Assembly: GCA_944375715.1 (NCBI GenBank)
Contig: CALWAP010000001.1
Location: 62,001 to 126,000, forward strand
Length of the DNA stretch: 64,000 bases
DNA from: an uncultured Clostridia bacterium
Lineage (GTDB): Bacteria > Bacillota > Clostridia > Oscillospirales > Butyricicoccaceae
Reading direction: 5' to 3'
Shown: one piece after another, positions 45,109 to 54,878 of the stretch
Layout of the letters: each line of letters starts with the position of its first letter
How positions within the stretch are numbered: position 1 is the stretch's first letter
Notes under the pieces: generated by a model
What the model was told of the DNA's origin: nothing
The model's input: the letters and a program-made list of their open reading frames with translations, nothing else
Database searches by the model: none
Translations under genes and position numbers: made by a program

Positions 45109-45929
45109 TTTCTTCCCTCCGCCAGACGGTCTATGATTTTCTGATATTCGGCTGTGAACTCGGGATAATCGCTGCGGCTTAAAACACCTATGACAAGCTT
45201 GCCGCGCTTTTCCTCCTCGGTCATACCTGCGGCCTTCTCGGCCATAACGGCATTATCCCTCTGCCATTTCATCATTTCCACAGCATCGCCCTTTTTGTTC
45301 TTCCTTCCGTAATAGGTAGGGCATACGCTGGCGCAGTCTATAAGCGAAAAGCCCTTGTGGCTTATGCCCTGCTCTATCATCTTGATGGTCTGCATGGCAT
45401 GAAAAGCGCTGCCCCTGGCTGTAAATGACGCGCCGGCACCGGCAGCCAGCGCCGCTATGTCAAAGGGCCGCTCGACCGTGCCGTAAGGGGCCGTGGTGCC
45501 CCGTTCTCCCTGGGGAGTCGTGGGGGAGTACTGACCACCTGTCATGCCATAGATATTGTTGTTAAAGACAACGACCGTAAGGTCTATGTTTCTTCTGGCG
45601 GCGTGGATAAGATGGTTGCCGCCGATGGCCGCGGCGTCGCCGTCGCCCGTAACTACTATGACATGCATGTCGGGACGGGCCAGCTTTATGCCTGTGGCAA
45701 AGGCGATGGCCCTGCCATGGGTAGTATGTATCGTATTGAAATCCATATAGCCCGCAGCCCTGGAAGAACAGCCTATGCCCGAAACCAGGCAGACATTGTC
45801 CCTGTCTATCCCCAGGTTGTCAATGGCCTGGGCCACATCCCTCATGAGTATGCCGTTGCCACAGCCCGGGCACCAGATGTGGGGCAGGTGCTGCTGGCGC
45901 ATATATTTTTCGATCAAAGCGCTGGCCAT
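45105..45929 (-). CDS. korB: 2-oxoacid:ferredoxin oxidoreductase beta subunit
   Basis: The TPP-binding subunit, 274 residues, with WCPGCGNGI (Fe-S cysteines), GIGCSSR, THGRAIAFATGIK and VTGDGDAAAIGGNH...NNNIYGMTGGQ (TPP/Mg). It starts at the korA stop (TAATG). Confidence 0.94.
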   Translation of the reverse strand: MASALIEKYMRQQHLPHIWCPGCGNGILMRDVAQAIDNLGIDRDNVCLVSGIGCSSRAAGYMDFNTIHTTHGRAIAFATGIKLARPDMHVIVVTGDGDAAAIGGNHLIHAARRNIDLTVVVFNNNIYGMTGGQYSPTTPQGERGTTAPYGTVERPFDIAALAAGAGASFTARGSAFHAMQTIKMIEQGISHKGFSLIDCASVCPTYYGRKNKKGDAVEMMKWQRDNAVMAEKAAGMTEEEKRGKLVIGVLSRSDYPEFTAEYQKIIDRLAEGRK

Positions 45930-47059
45930 TATGCTTCCTCCTTTACAGCGTCATAAACCTCAGTAGGTGGTATAACTGTGCCGTTTATGCGGCCCAGGAA
46001 ATCAATCTTGCAGGCTTCATCGGCACATCTTTCGACCTCACGCACCAGCTGGCCGTAATTGTGCTCGACCACCAATATGCGCTTTACCTTTTTTGAAAGC
46101 TCCTTTATCTGCTTTTCGGGGAAAGGCCAGATAGTTATGGGGCGGAACATCCCGACCCTGACACCTTCGCTTCTCAGCTTTTCAATGGCTTCCATGACGC
46201 TTCTCGTTGTGCCGCCATAGCATATAACGGCCGTATCGGCGTCATCGAGGTACTTTTCCTCATAAGTTATGATATCATCGACATTTTTCTCTATCTTTTC
46301 CAGAAGACGTCTGCAAAGCTTGTCAGCCTCTTCGTTTGAATTGGTGGGGAAGCCTGTGTCGTCATGGATAAGTCCGGTTATATTATACCTCATCCCGCTG
46401 CCGAAAGGCGGTATGGCAGGGACATATTCCCCTTCCTTAACCTTATATGGCCTGTCGCCGTCCATGCTCTCAGGCATTTTCCTGCTGATTATCTCAATCT
46501 CGCTTTCGTCGGGAAGCTCGATGCCCTCCCTTAAATGACCGACCATTTCGTCCATCAGGAAAATTACCGGCGTACGGTATTTCTCCGCCAGGTTGAAACA
46601 GCGGATAGCCAGATCGTACGTTTCCCTTACCGACGAGGGGGATATGGCGATTACAGGATGGTCGCCATGGGTGCCCCATCTGGCCTGCATAACATCGGCC
46701 TGTGACGGGGAGGTAGGAAGGCCTGTCGAAGGACCCGAACGCTGTACATCGACTATGACGCATGGCACCTCTGCCAAAGAGGCATAGCCTATATTCTCCT
46801 GCTTTAAGGAAAAACCCGGTCCGCTGGTGGCGGTCATAGCCTTTACCCCGGCCACCGATGCGCCTATGACAGCAGCCATGCTGGAAAGCTCGTCTTCCAT
46901 CTGAATAAACCTGCCGCCCACCATTGGCAGCCTTACCGACGCCGTTTCTGCTATTTCGGTGGAAGGCGTTATGGGATATCCGGCATAAAAGCGCATGCCG
47001 GCAGCCAGCGCCCCTTCAACGCAGGCTTCGTTTCCCTGCATAAGTACCGTTTTACCCAT
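45929..47059 (-). CDS. korA: 2-oxoacid:ferredoxin oxidoreductase alpha subunit
   Basis: The 376-residue catalytic subunit has GNEACVEGALAAGMRFYAGYPITPSTE, MEDELSSMAAVIGASVAG, ATSGPGFSL and the C-terminal transketolase-like domain (VVEHNYGQL). It oxidises 2-oxoglutarate to succinyl-CoA with ferredoxin as acceptor, or works in reverse. Confidence 0.94.
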   Translation of the reverse strand: MGKTVLMQGNEACVEGALAAGMRFYAGYPITPSTEIAETASVRLPMVGGRFIQMEDELSSMAAVIGASVAGVKAMTATSGPGFSLKQENIGYASLAEVPCVIVDVQRSGPSTGLPTSPSQADVMQARWGTHGDHPVIAISPSSVRETYDLAIRCFNLAEKYRTPVIFLMDEMVGHLREGIELPDESEIEIISRKMPESMDGDRPYKVKEGEYVPAIPPFGSGMRYNITGLIHDDTGFPTNSNEEADKLCRRLLEKIEKNVDDIITYEEKYLDDADTAVICYGGTTRSVMEAIEKLRSEGVRVGMFRPITIWPFPEKQIKELSKKVKRILVVEHNYGQLVREVERCADEACKIDFLGRINGTVIPPTEVYDAVKEEA

Positions 47060-47258
47060 CTTGCTCCTCCTTCAGATATATGGCGAAATCTGGGCAGCGG
47101 AGTTCGCACTGCCCACATGCGATACAGGACCCTGCGTTGACTATTTTAGCCTTACCATGGACGATTTGAAGTACATTTTTGGGGCAGAATGCGGCGCATA
47201 TACCGCAGCCCTTGCACCAATCGGTGTTAAGCATAAGCTTTCGCTGGACTTTTACCAT
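47052..47258 (-). CDS. korD: 2-oxoacid:ferredoxin oxidoreductase delta (ferredoxin) subunit
   Basis: A 68-residue 2[4Fe-4S] protein with WCKGCGICAAFCP and SCIACGQCELRCP. The start is ATG 47258, about 10 bp after AAGGAGG; the ATG at 47267 is too close to that site. It overlaps korA by 8 bp. Confidence 0.92.
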   Translation of the reverse strand: MVKVQRKLMLNTDWCKGCGICAAFCPKNVLQIVHGKAKIVNAGSCIACGQCELRCPDFAIYLKEEQDG

Positions 47259-47382
47259 GTGACCCATTCCTCCTTTTAAAGATTTTACCCGCTCTCCTTA
47301 TAATATATATTTAACCATTTTTCATCTTTAATAAGAAACACTTTTTACATGAAACTGCCACAGCCTTTTTGTTGTTGCGCGC

Positions 47383-47411
47383 TTGATTTGAAGCCCCCGC
47401 GGCATTATACT
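47383..47411 (+). promoter_or_regulatory. Promoter of the LysR gene
   Basis: TTGATT (47383-47388), 17 bp, TATACT (47406-47411), with the start codon 37 bp on. The 190-bp gap to korD should hold LysR-type operator sites. Confidence 0.6.
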
Positions 47412-47447
47412 TAATATGCCGGATATTAAAAGCGAGGAGGCGTCACC

Positions 47448-48428
47448 GTGAATTTTTTGAACCTTCAGTATTTCCTGGCCGTTGCCCAGGAACTCAACAT
47501 CACTAAAGCGTCGCAGCAGCTGCGCATATCACAACAGTCCCTTTCCAACCATATACTCAAGCTGGAAAAGGAGCTGGGGACTCAGCTTTTCGTCAGGACA
47601 CCCACTCTTTCGCTGACATATGCCGGAAGGACCCTTCAGAAATCGGCGTCGCAGATGCTGGACCTTAAACGGCAGATGGTCAGCGAAATAGAGGATATAA
47701 GCAACAACCACCGCGGCGAGCTGAGGATAGGCATATCCTTCACAAGAGGGCAGACCATACTGCCCGATATCCTCCCTCGATTTAAAAAGACCCATCCCTT
47801 TGTCGACATATCCCTGATGGAACAGAATTCCGAAGCGCTGGAATCGGCACTTCAGCACGGGCTGATAGACCTTATGATAGAATTTACGCCCATAAGGCTG
47901 GAGTCGGCGGAATCAATACAGATATTCAAAGACCGCCTGTTCCTTATAGTGCCGAGAAGCTATATGGACGAGCTTTACGGAAGCAGGGCCGACGATATGC
48001 GCGCCCGTTTCGAAACCGATGTAGACATTACGGCCTTTAAAGAATATCCCTTCCTTATGCTCAAAAAGGGCAACAAGGCAAGGTCTATAATGGACGAATA
48101 CTTCCTTCGCCACGGCATAACGCCCCATATCCTCATGGAAACCGAAAATACCCAGACCGCCTTCGCCCTGGCCGTCCAGGGCATGGGTATAGCGGTATAT
48201 CCCGAAATGTTCCTTTGCAGCCGCCATGCACTGTCTCTGCCCAACCTAATGTCTCCTCCCGTCGACTGTTTCCCGTTAAACGATCCTCTTACGGTCAGAA
48301 TGCTGGCAATAGCCTATGATAAAAACAGGTATGTTACCAATGTCATGAGGGATTTTATTGATCTGTCAAAGGAGGTATTCAGCAGGGGGTTTGTACCCAG
48401 CGATTTTGGAAGGGGACGCACATTTTGA
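47448..48428 (+). CDS. LysR-family transcriptional regulator
   Basis: The 326-residue protein starts with GTG behind GAGGAGG. It has an N-terminal winged helix-turn-helix (about 1-60: YFLAVAQELNITKASQQLRISQQSLSNHI) and a periplasmic-binding-type effector domain. It is divergent from korDABC-sucCD, and LysR proteins usually control the divergent neighbour, so it may respond to a C4 or C5 dicarboxylate (inference). Confidence 0.9.
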   Translation: MNFLNLQYFLAVAQELNITKASQQLRISQQSLSNHILKLEKELGTQLFVRTPTLSLTYAGRTLQKSASQMLDLKRQMVSEIEDISNNHRGELRIGISFTRGQTILPDILPRFKKTHPFVDISLMEQNSEALESALQHGLIDLMIEFTPIRLESAESIQIFKDRLFLIVPRSYMDELYGSRADDMRARFETDVDITAFKEYPFLMLKKGNKARSIMDEYFLRHGITPHILMETENTQTAFALAVQGMGIAVYPEMFLCSRHALSLPNLMSPPVDCFPLNDPLTVRMLAIAYDKNRYVTNVMRDFIDLSKEVFSRGFVPSDFGRGRTF

Positions 48429-48439
48429 AAAGTTTGCAA

Positions 48440-48468
48440 AAAACGGGCGCACTACGCCCGCTTTTTTA
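48440..48468. terminator. Bidirectional terminator
   Basis: CGGGCG and CGCCCG around CACTA with A-run and T-run on either side, between convergent genes. Confidence 0.85.
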
Positions 48469-49236
48469 AGCAATAAGGTCATATATAAGCTTGACAAATA
48501 AAAGCACCAAAACGATAAGCATCATTTTCCGCACCTTTGAGCTTCCGCCCTTTACGGCGTACCTTGCCCCGGCATAACTTCCCAGCATGGAGCACAAAGC
48601 CGCCGGTACGGCGATGCCGTACATTATCTTGCCGCTGGAGGCATAAAGGACTATCGAGGTAAAATTGGAAGCCATGTTTGACACCTTGGCGCAGCCCGAA
48701 GCCCTCAGAAGGTCTATTCCCAAAAAACCCGTAAAGCCCAATATAAGGAAAGTTCCGGCGCCCGGGCCTATAAGCCCGTCATACATGCCGACCACAAGCC
48801 CTATAAGGAAGGACAAAAGGGCCTGTTTTTTCCTCTCCATCTCAAAAGGTTCGGAAACATCCCTGCCCATGTCCTTTCGGCCCAAAAGGAATACCGCCAC
48901 TATCGGTATGGCAACCAGCATTATCATTCTCAGCGTACGTTCTTCAAAATAAAGGGCCAGGCGTGTTCCCATGCCGGCTCCGGCGACACAGCCCAGCGCC
49001 GACCACAAAGCAACAGCCATATAGACCTTGCCCTCTTTTATATATTTAAAAGAGGCAGAGGCCAGCCCGCAGCAGGAGGAAAACTTTCCCGTCCCTGCGG
49101 CATAATGGGCAGGAAGCCCGGCAAAAAGGTAAGCCGGCAGGGATATAAGCCCGCCGCCTCCGGCTATCGAATCGATAAACCCCGCGAGAAATATAAGAGG
49201 ACATACTATAATCAGCATTTTGATATATTCCTGCAT
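48466..49236 (-). CDS. TSUP (TauE/SafE) family permease
   Basis: The 256-residue protein has eight predicted helices in two repeats, with GFIDSIAGGGGLISLPA at the first repeat and GMYDGLIGPGAGTFLILGF at the second. Members carry sulfite, sulfoacetate or similar organosulfur anions out of the cell. The substrate is not deduced. Confidence 0.9.
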   Translation of the reverse strand: MQEYIKMLIIVCPLIFLAGFIDSIAGGGGLISLPAYLFAGLPAHYAAGTGKFSSCCGLASASFKYIKEGKVYMAVALWSALGCVAGAGMGTRLALYFEERTLRMIMLVAIPIVAVFLLGRKDMGRDVSEPFEMERKKQALLSFLIGLVVGMYDGLIGPGAGTFLILGFTGFLGIDLLRASGCAKVSNMASNFTSIVLYASSGKIMYGIAVPAALCSMLGSYAGARYAVKGGSSKVRKMMLIVLVLLFVKLIYDLIA

Positions 49237-49300
49237 AAACCGACCGCCTTTTTATCTTTATGCAACAATTCTATCATAAACGCTGCCGCCTGAAAAGAGA

Positions 49301-49330
49301 AAATCCCCGCATCAAAGCGGGGATTTCAGT
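49301..49330 (-). terminator. Terminator of the MacAB-like/SLH operon
   Basis: AAATCCCCGC and GCGGGGATTT around ATCAAA, followed on the reverse strand by TTTTCTCTTTTC. Confidence 0.85.
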
Positions 49331-49337
49331 ATTTTTA

Positions 49338-51185
49338 TTATTTTTCGGCTACCAGCACCCTGAGGCAGCCCCCCTCAGAGCTTTTCTTGTCATAATAGCC
49401 CTTTAGCGTATATCCGCCGCCCGTTACCTCGCTTATGGAAGAAAGATAATAATCATCGCCGTTTTTGACATAAACCTGAAGGGAGCCGGAGGTCTTTATA
49501 TCTCCCGTACCGCTCAGAACAGCCGATATGCCGTTTACCGAAAGCACCTTTTCGCCCGTCAGACTTTTTATCGTCTTTACGCCGCCGTCGGTATCATACT
49601 CCACTGAGCACGGGCCCTCTTTCACAGGGAATGTCCCCTGCTTTGAAAGGGTATGCCCAACGCCGTTTACAATATATGTATAGCTGCTGGCCGAAGTCAT
49701 TATATCGGGGCTTTTGACCGAAGATGCAAGCACCCCGTATTCAAGGCAGTCACCCGTCAGGTTGTCAAGGAAAAGGGATTTTATTTCTCCTTCACTGTCC
49801 AGCGAGCAGTAAATGACATCCGACGAGCTTATCCTGACCCCCTCCAGGCGCTGGGCAGTAACGGCAACGCCCCTGCCTGCACAATAATCGATGATTCCGG
49901 CATTTTTAAGGGAGCGGCCTTCTATAACGCCCCCTGCCACGCTGCCGCCAAGACTGTGGCCGCTTCCCGCCCTGGATATCTTGACTCCGTCTGCGGAAAC
50001 CGACGCCGAAACGGCGTCTCCCGCCTCCAAGCTGCCGCTTAAATAGGGGTAGCTGTAGACCCTTCCGTCGGACGACATTATGCTTATATACCTGCTCTGG
50101 CTCTGCTGGCCAAACTGATTTTCATTTGGCACTGTGCCGACCGAAAGAACTATCCCCTCCACCGTCTGGGACGCGTTTTGCCCCTCCAGCACAAAAACGC
50201 ACTGACCCCCGGCACCCAAAAGCAGGGTAACGCTGTCACCCACCTTAACGGTGCCAAGGTCCGAAAAGCTGTATTTTGCAGAGGAACTGCCCAGAGTGCA
50301 GGTCTGGCCCGATACCGTCACGGCGGAAGGCGAAGCCGTCGACGGGCTTATGGCCTGCACCACGCCGCTTATCTTTTGTGAATAGGCCCAGACGGTCTTT
50401 ACTTCCTCTGTGTAGTAAAGGACGTCACCCGCCGATATGCTGCTTTTTGACGCAGGCTGCCTGTCTCGGTAAACCGTCAGTGGTTCAAACCCTATATCTT
50501 CAAAAAGGGAAGTACCTGTGCAAAGCACGGGGCCTTTGGCGGCGCTGGCAGTCAGAAGGGCATAATCAAGATTGCCCGTCATATCCACCGAATACCCAAG
50601 CTCTTGGGCATATATCTGCCCCGACTTGGCCTTGGCCGTCAGGGCGTTATATATCAGCCTGGCGCAGTTTTCCCTGGTCATTGCCTGACCCTGGGAACAG
50701 GTTAACCCCTTATCCATATCAAGAGAGGAATAAAGTGAAAGATGAGATGCCGGATAGCCCATGGTGAAATCCTCGTCGGAATACCCCATCACCTTAAGCA
50801 TTATGGAAACGGCCTCCTCCAGCGTCACATTCTGCTCGGGGCGGAAGCTGCCGTCAAGATAGCCCGATACATACCCGCAGTCCCTGGCCGCCGCCACATA
50901 TCCGGCGTACCATGCCGATGCCGGCACATCGGAATAGGGCGATATATTGCTCTGGTAGACCGCTTTATCCTTGTTGACAGAAGCAGCAACGGCCATCTTG
51001 ACAAACTCGGCCCTTGTCACCAGGGCCGAAAGGTTCAGATTTCCCCTTTCGTCACCGTTCATTACTCCCATGACGGCCAGGACCGACAGCATCTCGCTGC
51101 CATCTTCAACCGCATAAACTCCCGCTGATACGGGCCCCAACGCAAGGCACAGCATCACTGCCAGCGCCGCCGCTTTTCTAAGCAT
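49338..51185 (-). CDS. SLH-domain cell-surface protein
   Basis: The 615-residue protein has a signal peptide (about 1-25) followed by two S-layer homology repeats (about 35-175: MGVMNGDERGNLNLSALVTRAEFVKM and YSDVPASAWYAGYVAAARDCGYVSGYLDGSFRPEQNVTLEEAV) and probably a third degenerate repeat. The remaining 430 residues are beta-rich, Ser/Gly-rich, without a known catalytic motif. It would bind secondary cell-wall polymer. It starts 17 bp after the ABC permease and is the last gene of the export operon. Confidence 0.87.
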   Translation of the reverse strand: MLRKAAALAVMLCLALGPVSAGVYAVEDGSEMLSVLAVMGVMNGDERGNLNLSALVTRAEFVKMAVAASVNKDKAVYQSNISPYSDVPASAWYAGYVAAARDCGYVSGYLDGSFRPEQNVTLEEAVSIMLKVMGYSDEDFTMGYPASHLSLYSSLDMDKGLTCSQGQAMTRENCARLIYNALTAKAKSGQIYAQELGYSVDMTGNLDYALLTASAAKGPVLCTGTSLFEDIGFEPLTVYRDRQPASKSSISAGDVLYYTEEVKTVWAYSQKISGVVQAISPSTASPSAVTVSGQTCTLGSSSAKYSFSDLGTVKVGDSVTLLLGAGGQCVFVLEGQNASQTVEGIVLSVGTVPNENQFGQQSQSRYISIMSSDGRVYSYPYLSGSLEAGDAVSASVSADGVKISRAGSGHSLGGSVAGGVIEGRSLKNAGIIDYCAGRGVAVTAQRLEGVRISSSDVIYCSLDSEGEIKSLFLDNLTGDCLEYGVLASSVKSPDIMTSASSYTYIVNGVGHTLSKQGTFPVKEGPCSVEYDTDGGVKTIKSLTGEKVLSVNGISAVLSGTGDIKTSGSLQVYVKNGDDYYLSSISEVTGGGYTLKGYYDKKSSEGGCLRVLVAEK

Positions 51186-51202
51186 ATTTTATTTTACCTC
51201 CA

Positions 51203-52378
51203 TTAATCATATCTCAGAGCGTCTATCGGGTTAAGCTTGGCGGCCTTGTTGGCCGGCAGGTATCCGAATATTACGCCCACTGCCACCGAAACACCGAAGG
51301 AAACGGTTATGGCCGTCACCGAAGGAACGGCCGTTATCCCCACAGCATTTCCAGCCACCGAAGCCATCGACACGCCGAGTATTATCCCTATAATGCCTCC
51401 TACCGCGCTGGTGGTTCCGGCCTCTATGATAAACTGACTGCGTATGTCACGTTTTTTTGCCCCAAGAGATTTCCTGATGCCTATTTCCCTGGTCCTTTCG
51501 GTGACCGATACCAGCATTATGTTCATTATCCCTATCCCGCCTACCAGAAGGGATATACCGGCTATGGCCACCAGCACGCTCAGAAGAGTGTCCTGTATAG
51601 TCGACATTATATCCAGCATTTCCGACATGCTGATTATCGTATAGGCGTTTTTGTCCTCAAAAGTCTTTTGAAGCCTGTTTTCTATCAGCCATTTGGCCAT
51701 GTCGGTGGCCTCCGGCGACGCCGCGCTGAAATAATATGTGCTTACCCTGCTGCTTTTGTTGATTCTCTGGGCGTTGGTATAGGGTATATACACATAATCG
51801 TCATCCGAGCCCTTACCGTACCCGGCCTTTTCATCCAAAACGCCAACTATGCTGTAACTTTCCCCTGACACTCTCAGGGTCTCCCCCAGGCCGCCGCCCG
51901 AGAAATATTCGTCACTGACATAAGAGCCTATGACGCACACCTTGCTCATCTCAAGCATATCGGCATACTGAAGGAACCTTCCCGAAACAAGCTCCAGGCC
52001 CTTTATATCGGCATACTGCTCTGAAATGCCCGACAGTGAGGTAGAGTCAAGCGGCTCGCTGCCCGCCTTTATTTTTGAATAGCAGCTGACAACAGGGCTG
52101 ACCGCAGCTATCGAATCGGTGTTGTTTTCGGCCAGGCTGAACATTTCCTCCTCAGAAATGCTCCTGGATGAATTCCTGCCCATTACGCCGACCATTATAA
52201 GGTTGGTGCCCATGCTCTCGAAATTCTCATTGACCATGTTCTGCATACCGTCGCCCAGGCTTATAATGACTATTACGGCCCCGACGCCGATTATTATGCC
52301 CAGCATTGTCAAAAGCGCCCTAGCCTTGCTGACCATAAGCGACTTTATGGCCATGACAAAGGATTGCTTGAAGTCCAT
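51203..52378 (-). CDS. MacB/FtsX-type ABC permease
   Basis: The 391-residue protein has an N-terminal helix (KARALLTMLGIIIGVGAVIVI), a large extracellular MacB_PCD domain (about 45-240) and three C-terminal helices with the FtsX region TERTREIGIRKSLGAKKRDI and the ending LNPIDALRYD. It works with the ATPase and the HlyD-type protein upstream. Confidence 0.92.
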   Translation of the reverse strand: MDFKQSFVMAIKSLMVSKARALLTMLGIIIGVGAVIVIISLGDGMQNMVNENFESMGTNLIMVGVMGRNSSRSISEEEMFSLAENNTDSIAAVSPVVSCYSKIKAGSEPLDSTSLSGISEQYADIKGLELVSGRFLQYADMLEMSKVCVIGSYVSDEYFSGGGLGETLRVSGESYSIVGVLDEKAGYGKGSDDDYVYIPYTNAQRINKSSRVSTYYFSAASPEATDMAKWLIENRLQKTFEDKNAYTIISMSEMLDIMSTIQDTLLSVLVAIAGISLLVGGIGIMNIMLVSVTERTREIGIRKSLGAKKRDIRSQFIIEAGTTSAVGGIIGIILGVSMASVAGNAVGITAVPSVTAITVSFGVSVAVGVIFGYLPANKAAKLNPIDALRYD

Positions 52379-53092
52379 CTAATCCTCCTCCTGCGGCGTG
52401 ACCACCGCCTGCGGGGAGGAGGCGTCGCCGTCATATACTATCCGGCCGTCCGACAGCCTGACAATGCGTTTTGCTTTAAGGGCAATGGAATTGTCATGTG
52501 TTATAAGCACTATGGTCCTGCCGTCGTCATTAAGCTCTCTTAAGAAGTTTATGACATCCCTGCCCGTATGCGAATCCAAAGCGCCCGTCGGCTCGTCAGC
52601 CAGAATGACCGAAGGGTCGCCCGCCAAAGCCCTGGCTATCGACACCCTCTGCTGCTGGCCGCCCGAAAGCTGTGAGGGCCGGTTGCCGGCCTTGTCGGAA
52701 AGTCCTACCCTGTCAAGGGCTTTCAGGGCCCGCCGCCGCCTTTCGGAGCTGCCCATGCCCGAGTACAAAAGGGGAAGCTCGACATTTTCCACCACCTTGA
52801 GCTTGGGTATCAGGTTATACTGCTGAAAGACAAAGCCCAAAAAACGGTTCCTTATAACGGCCAGGCGGTCATCATCCATGGTTGAAACATCTATTCCGTT
52901 CAGCCTGTACGTCCCCGAAGTAGGCACATCGAGACAGCCTATAATATTCATGCAGGTCGATTTGCCCGAACCTGACTGTCCCACAATGGCGACAAACTCG
53001 CCCTCATCTATATTAAGATTTATCCCGTCCAGCGCCCTTACAACGGTATCGCCCATATGGTAAAGCTTATATATATCCCTGAGCTCTATCAT
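52379..53092 (-). CDS. MacB/LolD-type ABC ATPase
   Basis: The 237-residue protein has Walker A GQSGSGKST, Q-loop FQQYNLIP, signature LSGGQQQR, Walker B VILADEPTGALD and HDNS. The start is ATG 53092 behind GGAGGAG; it lies one base after the HlyD-type stop (TAA-T-ATG). Confidence 0.93.
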   Translation of the reverse strand: MIELRDIYKLYHMGDTVVRALDGINLNIDEGEFVAIVGQSGSGKSTCMNIIGCLDVPTSGTYRLNGIDVSTMDDDRLAVIRNRFLGFVFQQYNLIPKLKVVENVELPLLYSGMGSSERRRRALKALDRVGLSDKAGNRPSQLSGGQQQRVSIARALAGDPSVILADEPTGALDSHTGRDVINFLRELNDDGRTIVLITHDNSIALKAKRIVRLSDGRIVYDGDASSPQAVVTPQEED

Positions 53093-53093
53093 A

Positions 53094-54767
53094 TTACCGC
53101 TCCTCCGGGCCTCCGCCCTGTTCCTGGGGAGGAGCACCCGTCTGGACGGTCATCATCTGCTCCAGAAGGCTCGTAGTCTGGGTGCTGACCCCGACCTTGT
53201 CGCCCTCATTAAGGCCCGAGGTTATTTCTATGTAATCATCATCGCTCCTGCCCAGCTCCACCGGCACGCTGCGGTACCCTTCAGGAATGCCATTTTGGCT
53301 GTCGCCAGAGCTTTCCGGATCGACTACCAAAACCGTGTTGCCGCGGTTTACGGCGCTTATGGGTACGGTCAGTACATCAAGCGCCTGCTCAATTATTATT
53401 TCAGCCGAGGCATTCATGCCGGGCATGAGTCCCTCATAATCTTCGACCAATATTCTTACAGGATATGTGGTTACGCCATCGGCCACCGTGCCATTGACCC
53501 CTATCCTGTCTACATACCCTTCATAAGTCCTTCCGGAAGCGGCCTCAACCTCCAGCTCGACCTTCTGCCCCAGCTTTACCGAGCTGATATCCAGCTCGTC
53601 AATATTTAAGGTAAGCGTCAGGTATGACATGTCGTAGATAACCGCCATAACCCCTGAGCTTCCGCCGTCCAGCTTGTCGCCCGCTTTAAGATTCTTTTCA
53701 ACAACCGTGCCCGATATGGGGGCCGTTATCGAATATTCATCCAGCACCTCAAGGGCATTTTCCAGCGAAAGCTCGGCCGAACGGACATTAAGTCCGGAGC
53801 TTTCCATCTGCCTTTCGGCGCTGTCGCTTTCCATCGAAACAAGGGCCGTGCCCGGGGACACACGCTGCCCTTCCGAAACATTGACCGAAGTTATGTATCC
53901 CTCGGCGGGTGCCGTCACGGTTTCAGACGCGCCCGATTTGAAGGTCCCTGCCTGGGCACAGTATATATCCCCGACCCTGGCGGTGGCAGTGCCACCCTCG
54001 TTTATACCGCCGGGGTTTAAGACTTCGATTTCCACTTCGGACAAAAGGGAACCTCCGCCGCCCGAGGAAGAATAGCCCGAAACATGGCTCACACTGCCGT
54101 AAAGCACCTCTCCCGTACCCGTCATGGTGACAACAGCCTGCTGTCCTTCAAAAATGGAGGACGTCTGAGCGGCATTAAAATATACCTCCAGCGTCATATT
54201 GTCGCTGTCCTTTATATCAGCTATTTTATCTCCGGGATTAACCTTGTCGCCGCTTTTGACATAAAGGCAGCTGACCCTGCCCGATATCGAAGCCGATGGC
54301 CTAAGGGCGTCAAACGAGTCAACAGCCGAGTCATATGCCAGCCTGGCGTTTTCCAACGCTATCTCGGCCTGGCTTATGCTCTTTTCGGCGTCCGAGCTGT
54401 CTATGCTGTAAAGCAGCTGGTCCTTTTCGACATAATCGCCTTCCTCGAAATCGGCCGACAGGATATCACCACTTATTAAAGATGTTATGTTATATGAGTC
54501 GGCCGGCATCAGAGCGCCGCTTCCTCCGATAGAAACGGTAATGTCCCTTTTTTCGGCCACAAAGTTTACATATCCCGTATCTTTCTCCTTTTCGGGCCCG
54601 AAAATAGCCGGCCTTACGCCGAACCACAATATGGCGGCGGCAAGTATGCCGGCAATGATCCTTCTTTTTTTCTTTTTTCGTTTGGCGTCCGACGACATCA
54701 TTTCCTCAAGCCGCGCGTCGGCCGCTTCGGAGCTGTTTGCCTCGGCCTTTTCTTTTATTTCGGCCAT
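53094..54767 (-). CDS. HlyD/MacA-type membrane fusion protein
   Basis: The 557-residue protein has a long charged cytoplasmic start, one membrane helix (about 38-55), a barrel-sandwich (lipoyl-like) hybrid domain, a helical hairpin (about 130-155) and beta-barrel domains. It contains two separate lipoyl-like halves (GDKVNPGDKIADI and GQRVSPGTALVSM) and ends in a Pro/Gly/Gln-rich tail. In Gram-positives such proteins link ABC permeases to the cell-wall space. The exported substrate is not known. Confidence 0.88.
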   Translation of the reverse strand: MAEIKEKAEANSSEAADARLEEMMSSDAKRKKKKRRIIAGILAAAILWFGVRPAIFGPEKEKDTGYVNFVAEKRDITVSIGGSGALMPADSYNITSLISGDILSADFEEGDYVEKDQLLYSIDSSDAEKSISQAEIALENARLAYDSAVDSFDALRPSASISGRVSCLYVKSGDKVNPGDKIADIKDSDNMTLEVYFNAAQTSSIFEGQQAVVTMTGTGEVLYGSVSHVSGYSSSGGGGSLLSEVEIEVLNPGGINEGGTATARVGDIYCAQAGTFKSGASETVTAPAEGYITSVNVSEGQRVSPGTALVSMESDSAERQMESSGLNVRSAELSLENALEVLDEYSITAPISGTVVEKNLKAGDKLDGGSSGVMAVIYDMSYLTLTLNIDELDISSVKLGQKVELEVEAASGRTYEGYVDRIGVNGTVADGVTTYPVRILVEDYEGLMPGMNASAEIIIEQALDVLTVPISAVNRGNTVLVVDPESSGDSQNGIPEGYRSVPVELGRSDDDYIEITSGLNEGDKVGVSTQTTSLLEQMMTVQTGAPPQEQGGGPEER

Positions 54768-54807
54768 TTTGCTTCTCCTTCCTGCCTATGGGTCAATATT
54801 CATGTTT

Positions 54808-54835
54808 ATTTTACTATACCGAAGCGCCCTGTCAA
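54808..54835 (-). promoter_or_regulatory. Promoter of the MacAB-like/SLH operon
   Basis: On the reverse strand, TTGACA (54835-54830), 16 bp, TAAAAT (54813-54808). Confidence 0.7.
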
Positions 54836-54878
54836 TAAAAGACACATATTGTTAAATGAATTATTACAATTCGCCTTT

